In this document: positions 51,901-60,283 of the stretch, piece after piece
Numbering within the stretch: the first letter of the stretch is position 1
Layout: each line of letters opens with the position of its first letter
Assembly: GCA_039961635.1 (NCBI GenBank)
Contig: JABRWB010000041.1
Span: 1 to 64,000, forward strand
Length of the DNA: 64,000 nt
Reading direction: 5' to 3'
DNA from: a bacterium
GTDB taxonomy: Bacteria; 4484-113; JAGGVC01
Made by a program: the position numbers and the translations under genes
The notes under the pieces: generated by a model
The model's input: only the letters and a program-made list of their open reading frames with translations
Told to the model about the DNA's origin: nothing
Databases searched by the model: none

Positions 51901-52772
51901 TCGTAAATGTTACACTTCGCAGGATAGCGGGGAGTCCAGCTTGCGCCCGAAAGAAAGTCATTCATTGCGCCGGTTTTTTCCGTATCCATTGACAGAAATT
52001 CAGACAGCAGCTTTACATCGTTGTAAATTGCCTCGCGCCATGCTGCCGGTATCGCCGACTTTCTGAATTCCGTTTCGAACCATTCAAGTTCGCGCCTGAT
52101 TTTCTCTATTTCCGCTGTTAAAGCATCTTTGTAAAGCTTACCCCAAGTCGTGTGCCAAAAACTTTCCGCTGACTTTACTTCATCGTAGAGGCCAAGCCAA
52201 TATTTGCTTCTGGCTCTCGGCTGGGGCAGTTTTTCGAAAAAATCCGCCAAATCAAGCACCAAAGTATGCAGCCATTCATCGCCCCTGCCTGTGCCGAATG
52301 ACCTCAACAACTGCGCATAGCGCTTTTGTCCAGCTTTGCTACTGGCCATTTCGGCGATTGTCTTGCCAATAGCGATTTCTTTTAAATTGCGTGACTTATC
52401 CTCATCTAGAATTGCAAAGTCCGCGGGAAGAGACAACGGTCCTGCGAATTCCCGTATAAGCTGCAAACAAAAAGAATGTATCGTACCAACAGGCGCTTGG
52501 GTGATTCTAGGGATCAAAAGCTCCAAATTGCGATCGTTCGATTCAACGAGCCTGTTTATTACGCCAATCTTGAGTTGAGACGCTGCTTTTCTGGTGAAAG
52601 TAATTGCCAGAATCCGCTCCGGTGCGTTTCCTTCAATTAGCAGTTTTAAATATCGCTGAATAAGAACGCTAGTTTTTCCCGCTCCAGCAGCAGCGCTTAC
52701 AAGTATCCGGCGATCGACGGCCTCGATCGCTTTGCGCTGACTCATTGTCCAGTTCACCGGGCCATTTTTCAT
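48957..52772 (-). CDS. addA: AddA-type helicase/nuclease subunit
   Basis: A 1271-residue superfamily 1 helicase for double-strand-break repair. Walker A is in ILVSAAAGAGKTSVL near residue 30, motif II in HILIDEYQDTSPIQD, and later motifs around GDRVQITSIHQAKGLEFPIV. The C-terminus has a PD-(D/E)xK nuclease with the DWKTD-containing ILVDWKTDAVDM. AddAB processes broken ends to recombinogenic 3' tails. The start overlaps the addB stop (ATGA). Length is close to the family's usual ~1200. Confidence 0.92.
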   Translation of the reverse strand: MKNGPVNWTMSQRKAIEAVDRRILVSAAAGAGKTSVLIQRYLKLLIEGNAPERILAITFTRKAASQLKIGVINRLVESNDRNLELLIPRITQAPVGTIHSFCLQLIREFAGPLSLPADFAILDEDKSRNLKEIAIGKTIAEMASSKAGQKRYAQLLRSFGTGRGDEWLHTLVLDLADFFEKLPQPRARSKYWLGLYDEVKSAESFWHTTWGKLYKDALTAEIEKIRRELEWFETEFRKSAIPAAWREAIYNDVKLLSEFLSMDTEKTGAMNDFLSGASWTPRYPAKCNIYELDRTKESWVKFRNRIKSDFRKTWLVPELIILSELKKFSSSQILPELIDLVYKYTECFSKIKLRLKMLDFSDLERYAHTLLAETAASNKHVAEVLADRFDHILIDEYQDTSPIQDAIFECLSQRAKMFFMVGDVKQSIYRFRHAEPDLFVNRLNLIRKGKDESSSLIDLPDNFRSVKPVIDVVNAVFSRIFSENFGGIDYCDGHKLISGAGNELSQCASGCVTPHVSLKLILSSGTRVDDKEVENDDFDTENAGGDFEETDLSRKELEASLVAREILSLVNSVPAIKVIEENDGQKRPVPISFRHVALILSAPVNWVDTYAEVFGRYGIPFWFSAGGSAQLMSDPLSRDLLSILRVIDNPLQDIPLSAVLLGPLVGLTPDYLLAIRSSMEHCELLFDAVVSSVTSKGYNQVLTVLSEALGESAPSEELMRFATEERLKIERFLEWLTEMRQTAQSDELSEVVLKTIRDSNLDSLARLGYGTADSSSRLEWFAGISESMPPGGLGDLIKKASAEDKIELPTSAVGDRVQITSIHQAKGLEFPIVIAAGLGHKFRFDESKRAVIFDREIGFGCRLLHPNRHATYPSPPYRIVERALRHKMLEEEARKLYVSLTRARERLIMVGSVRESAFKVSYAARRTAKNECIRERDEACNFMDWLMPIFIEAKPVYAALESIGVQIGGIAPQGLDADLSCDVFRESELKAAIGKETLPNLALKTELGMDVTPLNEAELKIPDAVLFKYPFSSTISIPRKISASSLSKYDDPEGLRMIAESFEPRDASRNSHNLRNDSLRLGSAVHILMSNLPFGCGVGINPEETLAELVSLGKIAESDASNIEMNRIHSFLETPLGRFLSGKGFARTEWRFLLRLNREDFASEPRALRALTALANPNMPQSSAISPSIVMLNDDDFVVAQGAVDLIFECDRRRILVDWKTDAVDMAEVNGRAENYFLQMWVYIKAVEAGLGPVDSAKLVFLTPGVAVEVT

Positions 52773-55700
52773 TGGACTCCCTCCAATTCCCGCTTCATAA
52801 GGGAGATAACTGATTCTTTATCGCCCGCTTTCCCAGCTAATCTCACAATGTCGTGTGAAGGATTCATCCTGCACACGGAAGCATAGTTGCAATAATCGCA
52901 AAGACAGTAATTGCCCACTTTTACGGGCGCGACCGCGATTCGACCTTCCGCTATCTCGGACAGGATTCTGCGCAAATATGCGGTGAACCAGTCGAATAAA
53001 GTTTTCCAGTCGCCCGCCCCTATCACGTCTATTTTATTTTGATATCCGAATCCTCCATTTTTATTAAAGTATATTGAATAGTATTTTGACCAGCCTGTTG
53101 CAGACTTATCCAATAACCTTGCCGCATGTTCGCTTATTAGGCCGCGCGATTTACGCATTATTCCCTTATCTTCTCCAGCATCTTCGAACGTTGGCCGCGA
53201 ATAAATATCGGGCGAAATGTGAAACCACAGCAACGCGCCTACTTTTGGCCGCGGCGGGTTATCGGCTACGCCAATTGCTTGAACAATGTTCCCGGCCAAC
53301 ATTTCAAGTGCATACCCATAAAATAAAAGCTGTATATCCAGGCCGTGAAACAACTTATCCCACGAAATTTTTTTTAGGCCGCTTTTATAATCCACGACTG
53401 CAAGGCATCCGCTGTTGGCCTCCAAGTCAATTCTATCAATCCTTCCAGAAACCAAAAACCGAACATCGTCCACTTCAATTTTTACTTGTGGAAGCGCCCC
53501 TTCTTGATTACCAAGCCATTGTTCTGCAAGCAGTGGGTCGAAAAGGCCCGCATTCAGCGTTTGAAGAATTATAAGGAAAGTTTTTTTGACATCACGTTTG
53601 ATTTGATCTTGAAGAAGCTTGAATGCCGGAATCCTGCTCCAGTCGCAAGATGCATCATTAAGGACATAAGTTGCGGCTTCATCCATCAGTGCAAGCAATG
53701 CAGATTGGTCGCCACCCCTCCAACAAAGCTTGCGAGTAAGTGATTCTGTAAGGGTTTTCTCCAGAATTGCGTGATATATTGCGCCTAGGGATAGCGAGTC
53801 CGGCCGCCCCTCGGGCCTGTTAAACAACCTTAGGTCGGCCTCGGCGAAGTAAGCAAACGGGCAAGCTGAATACTTTTCCAATCTGGTTGGCGATATCCGA
53901 TTGCAGTATTTGACTCGGAGAGCGGTTCCCCATTTATGAAGTTTTGCCGCGGCAGGAGGAGCCTGCAAATTCAATGTTTCGGCCAATCTCACTTCGCCAT
54001 TTGAAGGAACCAGTAATTCCCTCTGCATGCCTTTGGATTGAAGATAAGATGCGAACTCAATAGGTGTTACGGCTTCGCTTAAATTGCGGGGCGTTTCGGG
54101 CACGTCGTTTTCCTCGATTCTTCCGGCAGCCCAATCGGGAAGCATCGAAAGCAACGGAGAAGGAACAGCTTCAGAGGATTCCCTTATTGGAATAGTCACG
54201 GTCAAGCTATTTGAAGCGCGAGTGCATGCAACGTAAAACAAATATCTTTCCATAATAAACCTGCTGACGCCGTCTCCTTCCAGCGGAAATCCCTGTTGCC
54301 GCAAATATAATTTTTCCTCTTGCGTGATTAATCCGCCATCCCCGCCTTTGAGTGGAAATCGTTCGTCAATAAGTCCAAGAAGGAAAACATGTTTTGGAGA
54401 TTCCTGGCGGCCGCGCTCGATTTCAGAGACAATTACTTCATCCAGTGCGGGCGGCGGAATTTTTGCTTTTGCATCCGATACGGCAGCTTCAAATAGTTCA
54501 CTGAACATTCTAACTGACATTTTTTCGTCACCGCACAAAACGCCTATTTCATGCAGCGTCCTTACGGCCAAGTTATAAGCTTCAAGCTCAATAATATCTC
54601 CGCGCACGCGCTCTTCGATTCCGGGGAACAGCATTTTTACTATTCCCTGCATCTCATATTCAAATTCAGGCGCAGTTAGGGGACGAGTGATTCTAGAACC
54701 ATATTCGCCTAGTGAAATCAGAAAGGCAGCCAAATGAGTTTCATGCGCCGGCTCAAATTCGCCAACAAGCTTAACTGAATGCTCGCATATTCCTTCGTTT
54801 GGCACAGCAAAACGAAGCAAAAGATTTTCAAGTCTGTCTGTGGATTCGAGCGGCACACCGGAATGCGGATTTCGCAGAAGCGACAACATGCTGCGCCTGT
54901 CGGGTTCAACCGCAAAATCGAGAAGATCTGAAAACAACCTAAGAGCAGGTCTGACGGCCAGCGGCCGCGGGCAGTCCAGAAAAAAGGGTATGTCGTATTT
55001 GGGAAAGCAATCCGAAATCAATCTTCGATACGGCTCAAGAGACCTGGACACGACGGAAATATCTTTGTACCTTACACCCGAGCAAACAAGCCGCCTAATT
55101 TCCCTGGCGACAAACCTGATTTCGGCAGATGATGTCGGGACGGCTACAAGCCGGAAATCCCTGATTTGCGAGCCTGGCAGCTTCTGTCTGGGCAGGTTAT
55201 TTGGGGACTTCCTTCCTTGTCTAATGCCGATTTCAAGCGCGTTAAGTTCGGGTGCTTCGGCGAATCTCCATGTCTTCCGCTCAAGATTAAGGTATTCTCG
55301 CTCGATCTTAAACGCCGATGCCATCGAATCCAGAGCAAAGTACGTGGCCAATGGATATCCCAGTGGCGATGTATCAATTCGATCCCTGGGATTATCTTTA
55401 TTCTTCCCGCTCGGCGATAGATCGGACGGATTCATAAGAAGAGCAATTGTCGTTTGCCTGGAGCCTTGAACAAGCGCACGAATAACGCTTAGTTCGCCCG
55501 CCGTAAACCTACTGAAGCCGTCAATCCATAGGCGAAGTGTCCGTTTCGACAGAAGTTTGGGAATATCACCAGCCAAAATCTCCAATCCCGCGGTGTCATC
55601 AACAAGGTTGCGGGATTCCAGTTCCGAATTCAATTTTGCCGCGAGATAACTGATGTAATTTATTTTGGAGTGCAACCAAGGTCTTTGGGATGCATCTGCC

Positions 55701-56125
55701 GCCTCGGCAAGCATTTCCAAAGGAAATCCGCATCTTTTGCATTCCGAAATCAAATCCAGAATTTGATCCATTTGCCCGGTACCTGCGGTACCGGTGCTCG
55801 CCAAAAACGGGGGCATTTGTTCATCGGCAAGAATCCTGAAAAGCAACAACCGCTTAATATTAGGATCGGCGAGTTCTTGTTTAGGCTCGTAGCCAAGAAC
55901 ACGCGGGAGCATTTTGAAACCGGTTATGGCCAAATCGCTGATGACGGGAGATTTCGATTTTGAAAGGAGCAGCCGCTCGTACTGCGCGGTGGCTTGATCG
56001 GGAACCAGCAAAATCATAAGTGATTCCCGGTCCGCACGGTTTGCCGCGATATCCAATATATCCCGCGCGATTTCGTGCGTTTTCCCGCTGCCTGCAGGTC
56101 CTATGATGAATTTTAGTTTAGCCAT
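52769..56125 (-). CDS. addB: AddB-type helicase/nuclease subunit
   Basis: A 1118-residue protein with an intact Walker A (IIGPAGSGKTHEIA), the C-terminal nuclease motif CLAVVDYKSG, and an iron-sulfur cluster signature (Cys in KYSACPFAYF, then C-x2-C-x5-C in the CDYCNYASVC segment). These are the marks of Gram-positive-type AddB rather than RexB, which lacks the intact ATP site and cysteines. It forms the helicase-nuclease with AddA. ATG 56125 is chosen; the longer frame to 56203 precedes the TATAAT. Confidence 0.9.
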   Translation of the reverse strand: MAKLKFIIGPAGSGKTHEIARDILDIAANRADRESLMILLVPDQATAQYERLLLSKSKSPVISDLAITGFKMLPRVLGYEPKQELADPNIKRLLLFRILADEQMPPFLASTGTAGTGQMDQILDLISECKRCGFPLEMLAEAADASQRPWLHSKINYISYLAAKLNSELESRNLVDDTAGLEILAGDIPKLLSKRTLRLWIDGFSRFTAGELSVIRALVQGSRQTTIALLMNPSDLSPSGKNKDNPRDRIDTSPLGYPLATYFALDSMASAFKIEREYLNLERKTWRFAEAPELNALEIGIRQGRKSPNNLPRQKLPGSQIRDFRLVAVPTSSAEIRFVAREIRRLVCSGVRYKDISVVSRSLEPYRRLISDCFPKYDIPFFLDCPRPLAVRPALRLFSDLLDFAVEPDRRSMLSLLRNPHSGVPLESTDRLENLLLRFAVPNEGICEHSVKLVGEFEPAHETHLAAFLISLGEYGSRITRPLTAPEFEYEMQGIVKMLFPGIEERVRGDIIELEAYNLAVRTLHEIGVLCGDEKMSVRMFSELFEAAVSDAKAKIPPPALDEVIVSEIERGRQESPKHVFLLGLIDERFPLKGGDGGLITQEEKLYLRQQGFPLEGDGVSRFIMERYLFYVACTRASNSLTVTIPIRESSEAVPSPLLSMLPDWAAGRIEENDVPETPRNLSEAVTPIEFASYLQSKGMQRELLVPSNGEVRLAETLNLQAPPAAAKLHKWGTALRVKYCNRISPTRLEKYSACPFAYFAEADLRLFNRPEGRPDSLSLGAIYHAILEKTLTESLTRKLCWRGGDQSALLALMDEAATYVLNDASCDWSRIPAFKLLQDQIKRDVKKTFLIILQTLNAGLFDPLLAEQWLGNQEGALPQVKIEVDDVRFLVSGRIDRIDLEANSGCLAVVDYKSGLKKISWDKLFHGLDIQLLFYGYALEMLAGNIVQAIGVADNPPRPKVGALLWFHISPDIYSRPTFEDAGEDKGIMRKSRGLISEHAARLLDKSATGWSKYYSIYFNKNGGFGYQNKIDVIGAGDWKTLFDWFTAYLRRILSEIAEGRIAVAPVKVGNYCLCDYCNYASVCRMNPSHDIVRLAGKAGDKESVISLMKRELEGVQ

Positions 56126-56156
56126 ATTTATGCCGCTTCGTTGCCGCGGAATAAGG

Positions 56157-56162
56157 ATTATA
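56157..56162 (-). promoter_or_regulatory. -10 element of the addBA operon
   Basis: TATAAT on the minus strand, about 31 bases before the ATG of addB. It lies only ~15 bp from the -10 of the divergent gene at 56178-56183, so the two promoters overlap. Confidence 0.5.
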
Positions 56163-56177
56163 CAAGCCCCGGTCGGG

Positions 56178-56183
56178 TACAAT
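56178..56183 (+). promoter_or_regulatory. -10 element of the gene at 56190, leaderless type
   Basis: TACAAT followed by six bases and GTG at 56190. It is near the back-to-back -10 of addBA. Confidence 0.5.
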
Positions 56184-56189
56184 CTGCAC

Positions 56190-57785
56190 GTGCCGGCAAT
56201 CAACGATTCAGGGAAACCTCCGGGCAGCTTTCCGCCGCCTTCCCGGTTTCACAAAATGGACGACAGGCTTGTCGTCGACAGGAACGCGGTAAATTTCACT
56301 CTTCGCGGATTTCTGATACTTATAGCAGGCGGATTTGCAATTTTGCTTCTGGCCCAGGCGATCAGCATGCTGTTCGCCCCTCCGAACTTGTCCAGGATGT
56401 CGGACAATCAGCTGAAGAAGTTGTCCAAGAAGGTTAAATCTGCCTTGGGATCCGGTGCCGGGGTAATAGCTTCGCGTTATGAAAACGGACGCTCAAAGAT
56501 GTATGCATATCCTCTTTCGCAAGAAAAGCCAATTTTGTTGGATGTCGCGTATTCGATGAGCGGCGGCACCAGTTTCATGTCCAGGTACGAAAACGCGTTC
56601 GACTACTTGCGGGAGGATAGGCATCCGGTTGACATTCTGGATCATGTTAAATTGCTTTTGCAGAATATCGCTGGCCTATTCGGAAGGGAAAACAGTCCGA
56701 ACTTAGCGTTGCAAATGTATCCATCGGTTTACAGCCGTTTTGTAATTAGACTGGACGATTTCAATATCGCTTCCGGGGAGAAGTTTTCACTGCCTCCTGA
56801 CCCAAGAGGAAGCACTGCAAGGGCGATTGTGATTCCTGATCCAAGCGGCCGCAACCTCTTTATCTGTCGCTCTGACGGCCCGCTGTTTTTCGACGGGAAA
56901 ACCGGAGAAAAAGAAGTTACCATCGAAATGGCGCCAGCGGATCAACTTGGAGGATACAGCGCGCCCGCGGTGACGCGCAGATTTAAAATTAAACTGCCTG
57001 AATTGAACGGGTCTCGGGAGCCGATCAGGAACATAATCCGTCCGCTTCAGGGCGCGAAAAACGGGGTGTATTTTGTATTTTACACAGTCGGGGGGGAAAA
57101 ACAGGTGATTGTTCAAAGCGGTATTATATTTTGCAGTATGTTGGACGATACAGGCGCAAAAATGGTTGCGCATTTGGTTCCAGAACACGTTGCGCAAAAT
57201 GGTGAGCTGGTCAATACTTTTGTCATAGCTACTTACGTGGAATCAACAGGGACATTGCTTGGTGTTGTCGAAAATCTTTGGGAGGATGGATATTATAGGA
57301 TAATGGCTAGCTTCGATCCAATGAGCAGCATGTTTAAACCGCTGTTCAAGGTGGGTTGGGATTCGACCGGCGGGCTTATAGACTACAAATTGGACGAATA
57401 CTTTTTTTTCACTTCCAAAAAGCCGGAACAAGCATCAAGCTTTCCATTTCGAAAAACGTCGTTTCGCGATGAGAACGAAGCCGTAATCGGTATGGATTCC
57501 GCCGGACCGGACGCAAATTACATTCTTTGCAGGTTGAATTTGAAATCGTTCACTTTAAAGGAGATTATAGCCACTTCTGCGAACGTGCGCGGCTTTCGAA
57601 CAATGGGATACGGTTATTCCACGCCGGTTTTTACTCTTTCGGAAACAACCAGGGAAGTTATTTACGCCGATCAGCACAAGCTGATGTCGGTCGATTACGA
57701 GGGCGGAGTCCCCAGGACTATTGCAGATGATGGTTCCGGCAACTGGAACATGCTTTGGTCAATCGAGGCAAATCCGGATGGTTGA
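56190..57785 (+). CDS. unknown membrane-anchored extracytoplasmic protein
   Basis: A 531-residue protein with one hydrophobic segment (residues ~40-62, containing FLILIAGGFAILLLAQA) and a large soluble, beta-rich remainder that is probably periplasmic. The C-terminal half has propeller-like phrases (for example ANYILCRLNLKSFTLKEI, VIYADQHKLMSVDYEGG), reminiscent of the protein at 47749. No family is recognised. The start is GTG 56190, six bases after TACAAT; an in-frame ATG at 56103 would lie inside addB and upstream of the promoter. It is convergent with the phosphoesterase gene. Confidence 0.65.
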   Translation: MPAINDSGKPPGSFPPPSRFHKMDDRLVVDRNAVNFTLRGFLILIAGGFAILLLAQAISMLFAPPNLSRMSDNQLKKLSKKVKSALGSGAGVIASRYENGRSKMYAYPLSQEKPILLDVAYSMSGGTSFMSRYENAFDYLREDRHPVDILDHVKLLLQNIAGLFGRENSPNLALQMYPSVYSRFVIRLDDFNIASGEKFSLPPDPRGSTARAIVIPDPSGRNLFICRSDGPLFFDGKTGEKEVTIEMAPADQLGGYSAPAVTRRFKIKLPELNGSREPIRNIIRPLQGAKNGVYFVFYTVGGEKQVIVQSGIIFCSMLDDTGAKMVAHLVPEHVAQNGELVNTFVIATYVESTGTLLGVVENLWEDGYYRIMASFDPMSSMFKPLFKVGWDSTGGLIDYKLDEYFFFTSKKPEQASSFPFRKTSFRDENEAVIGMDSAGPDANYILCRLNLKSFTLKEIIATSANVRGFRTMGYGYSTPVFTLSETTREVIYADQHKLMSVDYEGGVPRTIADDGSGNWNMLWSIEANPDG

Positions 57786-57799
57786 TTTTAGGCAATGGT

Positions 57800-58603
57800 C
57801 TATTTAACGCGAATCCACTCGTGAGTGATACCTTCTTTTGAAACCCTTACCACCACGAATCCGTGTTCTGGCTTTCCGAATTTGTACTTCGAATACAGGC
57901 CCGCGCCGCCGCCGGCGCTGATGATGAAATCGGTTCCGTCGATTTCCATAGAATCATAGAGGTGTATATGTCCGAGGAACACCATCGGGCATGCGGCTGC
58001 CCTTATCAAGGACATCACTTGGTCTTGGTCCTTCCCGCCGTCCATGGAATGAACTTTCCATCGTCCCACGGCAGGCGGTTTGTGAAAAGCAACGAAACAT
58101 GTTTTTTCATTATTGATGTATTTATGAGCAAACGCGAGGGCCTCCCGCGAAAACTCTCCCGTCGAGTTATCCAACCCGATGAATCGGCAGCTTCCGTACT
58201 CGAAATACCAGTTTGGCTCTCCAACTCGCCGTTTCCAGTTCGCCAATCCGCGCTCTCTGTCGTGATTGCCGGGGACATGTACGATGGGCACGCTCAACGT
58301 CTCAATTAACTTGGCATAAGCATCGAATTCGGAGCTATCGCCGTGATTGACCAAATCGCCCGTGTTAAGAATGAACAGCGGCTTATATGACAACGCCTGT
58401 TCAAGAATCTCGCGGTACACCGCATCGCCGCTGCGGTTGTCGCCGACGACAATGAACGTGAATCCGCCATCGACCCCGCTTTTGTCCGACCAGATTGCGC
58501 GGATGTTCTCTGCAAGCGATAGCGGCGCGGCGGCCAGCGGAACTCCGAGAGAGCACCACAAAGCTGCGAGCAGGATTGAAAATCTTCTCAAATGAACGCG
58601 CAT
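57800..58603 (-). CDS. exported calcineurin-like metallophosphoesterase
   Basis: A 267-residue protein with a signal peptide (1-26) and the metallophosphoesterase motif set: VVGDNRSG, NTGDLVNHG, GNHDRERG, HKPP, and the C-terminal GHIHLYDS. The first motif has Asn in place of the usual His. The substrate is unknown; secreted relatives act on nucleotides or phospholipids. A TATAAA lies eight bases before the ATG, so this may also be leaderless. Confidence 0.88.
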   Translation of the reverse strand: MRVHLRRFSILLAALWCSLGVPLAAAPLSLAENIRAIWSDKSGVDGGFTFIVVGDNRSGDAVYREILEQALSYKPLFILNTGDLVNHGDSSEFDAYAKLIETLSVPIVHVPGNHDRERGLANWKRRVGEPNWYFEYGSCRFIGLDNSTGEFSREALAFAHKYINNEKTCFVAFHKPPAVGRWKVHSMDGGKDQDQVMSLIRAAACPMVFLGHIHLYDSMEIDGTDFIISAGGGAGLYSKYKFGKPEHGFVVVRVSKEGITHEWIRVK

Positions 58604-58611
58604 GACAGCCG

Positions 58612-58617
58612 TTTATA
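58612..58617 (-). promoter_or_regulatory. possible -10 element of the phosphoesterase gene
   Basis: TATAAA on the minus strand, eight bases before the ATG at 58603. It lacks the final T of the consensus, so it is weaker than the other leaderless candidates. Confidence 0.35.
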
Positions 58618-58682
58618 CCAGACCTGCATCCAGCACAGCTTAAAGAAACTCGATTGGAAGAGTGGTTTGTTCAAAAGCAGCG

Positions 58683-60161
58683 CTAAACCTCCAGTCGCCC
58701 CATAATTTCTTCCTTTTCTGCTTCTTCAATTTCCATTATGTCTCGCTTGATCTCGCGCCTCGCGACACCGGTACGCATTGCCGCCATCGCCACTTCCCGC
58801 GCCACCAACTTTGGTACATTCCGGTTGAACACCGTAGGGATAATGTAATCCTGCCCCAACTCGTCCGGAGTAACGCTGGAGGCTATCGCTCGTGCTGCCG
58901 CCTGCTTCATCTCTTCATTGATGTCCCTCGCACGTGCGTCAAGTGCTCCGCGCATTATGCCGGGGAAGCACAGTACGTTGTTTATCTGGTTGGGATAATC
59001 GCTTCGTCCGGTTGCCATTATTGCTACGTGCCCCCAGGCCTCCTCCGGCATTATCTCGGGAACCGGATTTGACATTGCGAAAACTATTGGATCCTTGTTC
59101 ATTTTCTTCACGTCTTCAAGCGTGATTATTCCGGGTCCGGAAAGTCCAAGAAACAGGTCTGCGCCTTTCATGGCGTCGTGAATAGTGCCTTTGCGATTCT
59201 CCTGGTTGGTGTTTTCGGCATACCACTGCTTGGCGAAATTATCGCCCAAGTCCGACCGTTCTTTGCAAATTATGCCCTTTCTGTCGCAGCCGATGAAATG
59301 GCTTACACCCATGGACATGAGCATCTTTGTGCAAGCCACGCCGGCTGCTCCCACTCCGGCCACCACCACGTGCAGGTCTTCGATTTTCTTCCCGGTGATT
59401 TTTAGGGCGTTAATAAGTGCGGCGGCCACAACAACGGCGGTACCGTGCTGATCATCGTGGAAAATCGGTATGTCTGTTTCTTTCTTCAGTCTATCCTCGA
59501 TGTAAAAACAGCGCGGCGCGCTGATATCTTCAAGGTTTATCCCTCCGAACGTCGGAGCAATCATCTTGCAGATTTCAACTATCTTGTCAGGGTCTTTAGT
59601 ATCCAGGCAGATCGGAAAGGCGTCTACCCCGCCAAACTCCTTGAACAGCATTGCCTTTCCTTCCATCACAGGCATCGCGGCTTCTGGGCCGATGTCCCCA
59701 AGTCCCAACACCGCGGTTCCATCAGAAACAACGGCAATCATGTTTTTCTTTATGGTCAGCGCCCACGCCTTTTCCTTGTCATGGTGGATTGCCATGCACA
59801 CGCGCCCGACCCCCGGCGTATAGGCCATTGAAAGGTCATCCCGCGTTTTAACCGGCACGCGGTTGGCAATTTCGATTTTGCCTCCCAGATGGATTAGAAA
59901 CGTCCTATCACTCCAAGAGCGGACGTTCACACCCTCCATCGATTTGACCGCGTCGATTACCTGTTTCGCGTGTTCAAAGCTCGTGCAATCTACGGTGAAA
60001 TCGCGGATGGACTTGTCCTTTTGCACCTGGACGATATCAATGGCGCCTATGGAGCCATCCACTTCGCTGATCTTCTCCAGGATCTTTGCGAGCGTGCCCG
60101 GGACGCGGACATGCTCGACGCGCAACGTCACACTGTAACTGGCACTGGGTGTTACTCCCAT
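58683..60161 (-). CDS. NAD-dependent malic enzyme with N-terminal ACT domain
   Basis: A 492-residue enzyme converting malate to pyruvate and CO2. The first ~90 residues form an ACT domain (SVTLRVEHVRVPGTLAKIL, then GSIGAIDIVQVQKD), which usually senses an amino acid. The malic enzyme core follows: YTPGVGRVC, KDPDKIVE, EDISAPRCF, FHDDQHGTAVVVAAAL, the NAD loop VVVAGVGAAGVACTKML, and AMSNPVPEI. The ACT fusion suggests allosteric regulation, possibly linking pyruvate supply to amino-acid status. GGAGG precedes the ATG. Confidence 0.92.
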   Translation of the reverse strand: MGVTPSASYSVTLRVEHVRVPGTLAKILEKISEVDGSIGAIDIVQVQKDKSIRDFTVDCTSFEHAKQVIDAVKSMEGVNVRSWSDRTFLIHLGGKIEIANRVPVKTRDDLSMAYTPGVGRVCMAIHHDKEKAWALTIKKNMIAVVSDGTAVLGLGDIGPEAAMPVMEGKAMLFKEFGGVDAFPICLDTKDPDKIVEICKMIAPTFGGINLEDISAPRCFYIEDRLKKETDIPIFHDDQHGTAVVVAAALINALKITGKKIEDLHVVVAGVGAAGVACTKMLMSMGVSHFIGCDRKGIICKERSDLGDNFAKQWYAENTNQENRKGTIHDAMKGADLFLGLSGPGIITLEDVKKMNKDPIVFAMSNPVPEIMPEEAWGHVAIMATGRSDYPNQINNVLCFPGIMRGALDARARDINEEMKQAAARAIASSVTPDELGQDYIIPTVFNRNVPKLVAREVAMAAMRTGVARREIKRDIMEIEEAEKEEIMGRLEV

Positions 60162-60283
60162 CTTATTACCTCCGTAAGTAATCGTGCGGGAACCGCACAG
60201 GGCATGATGATACTACTTCCGGCGCGCGTGGAAGAATTGCCAAGGGCAGGGAGGGCATTAGCCGTTTGTAACAAAGCGACAGG

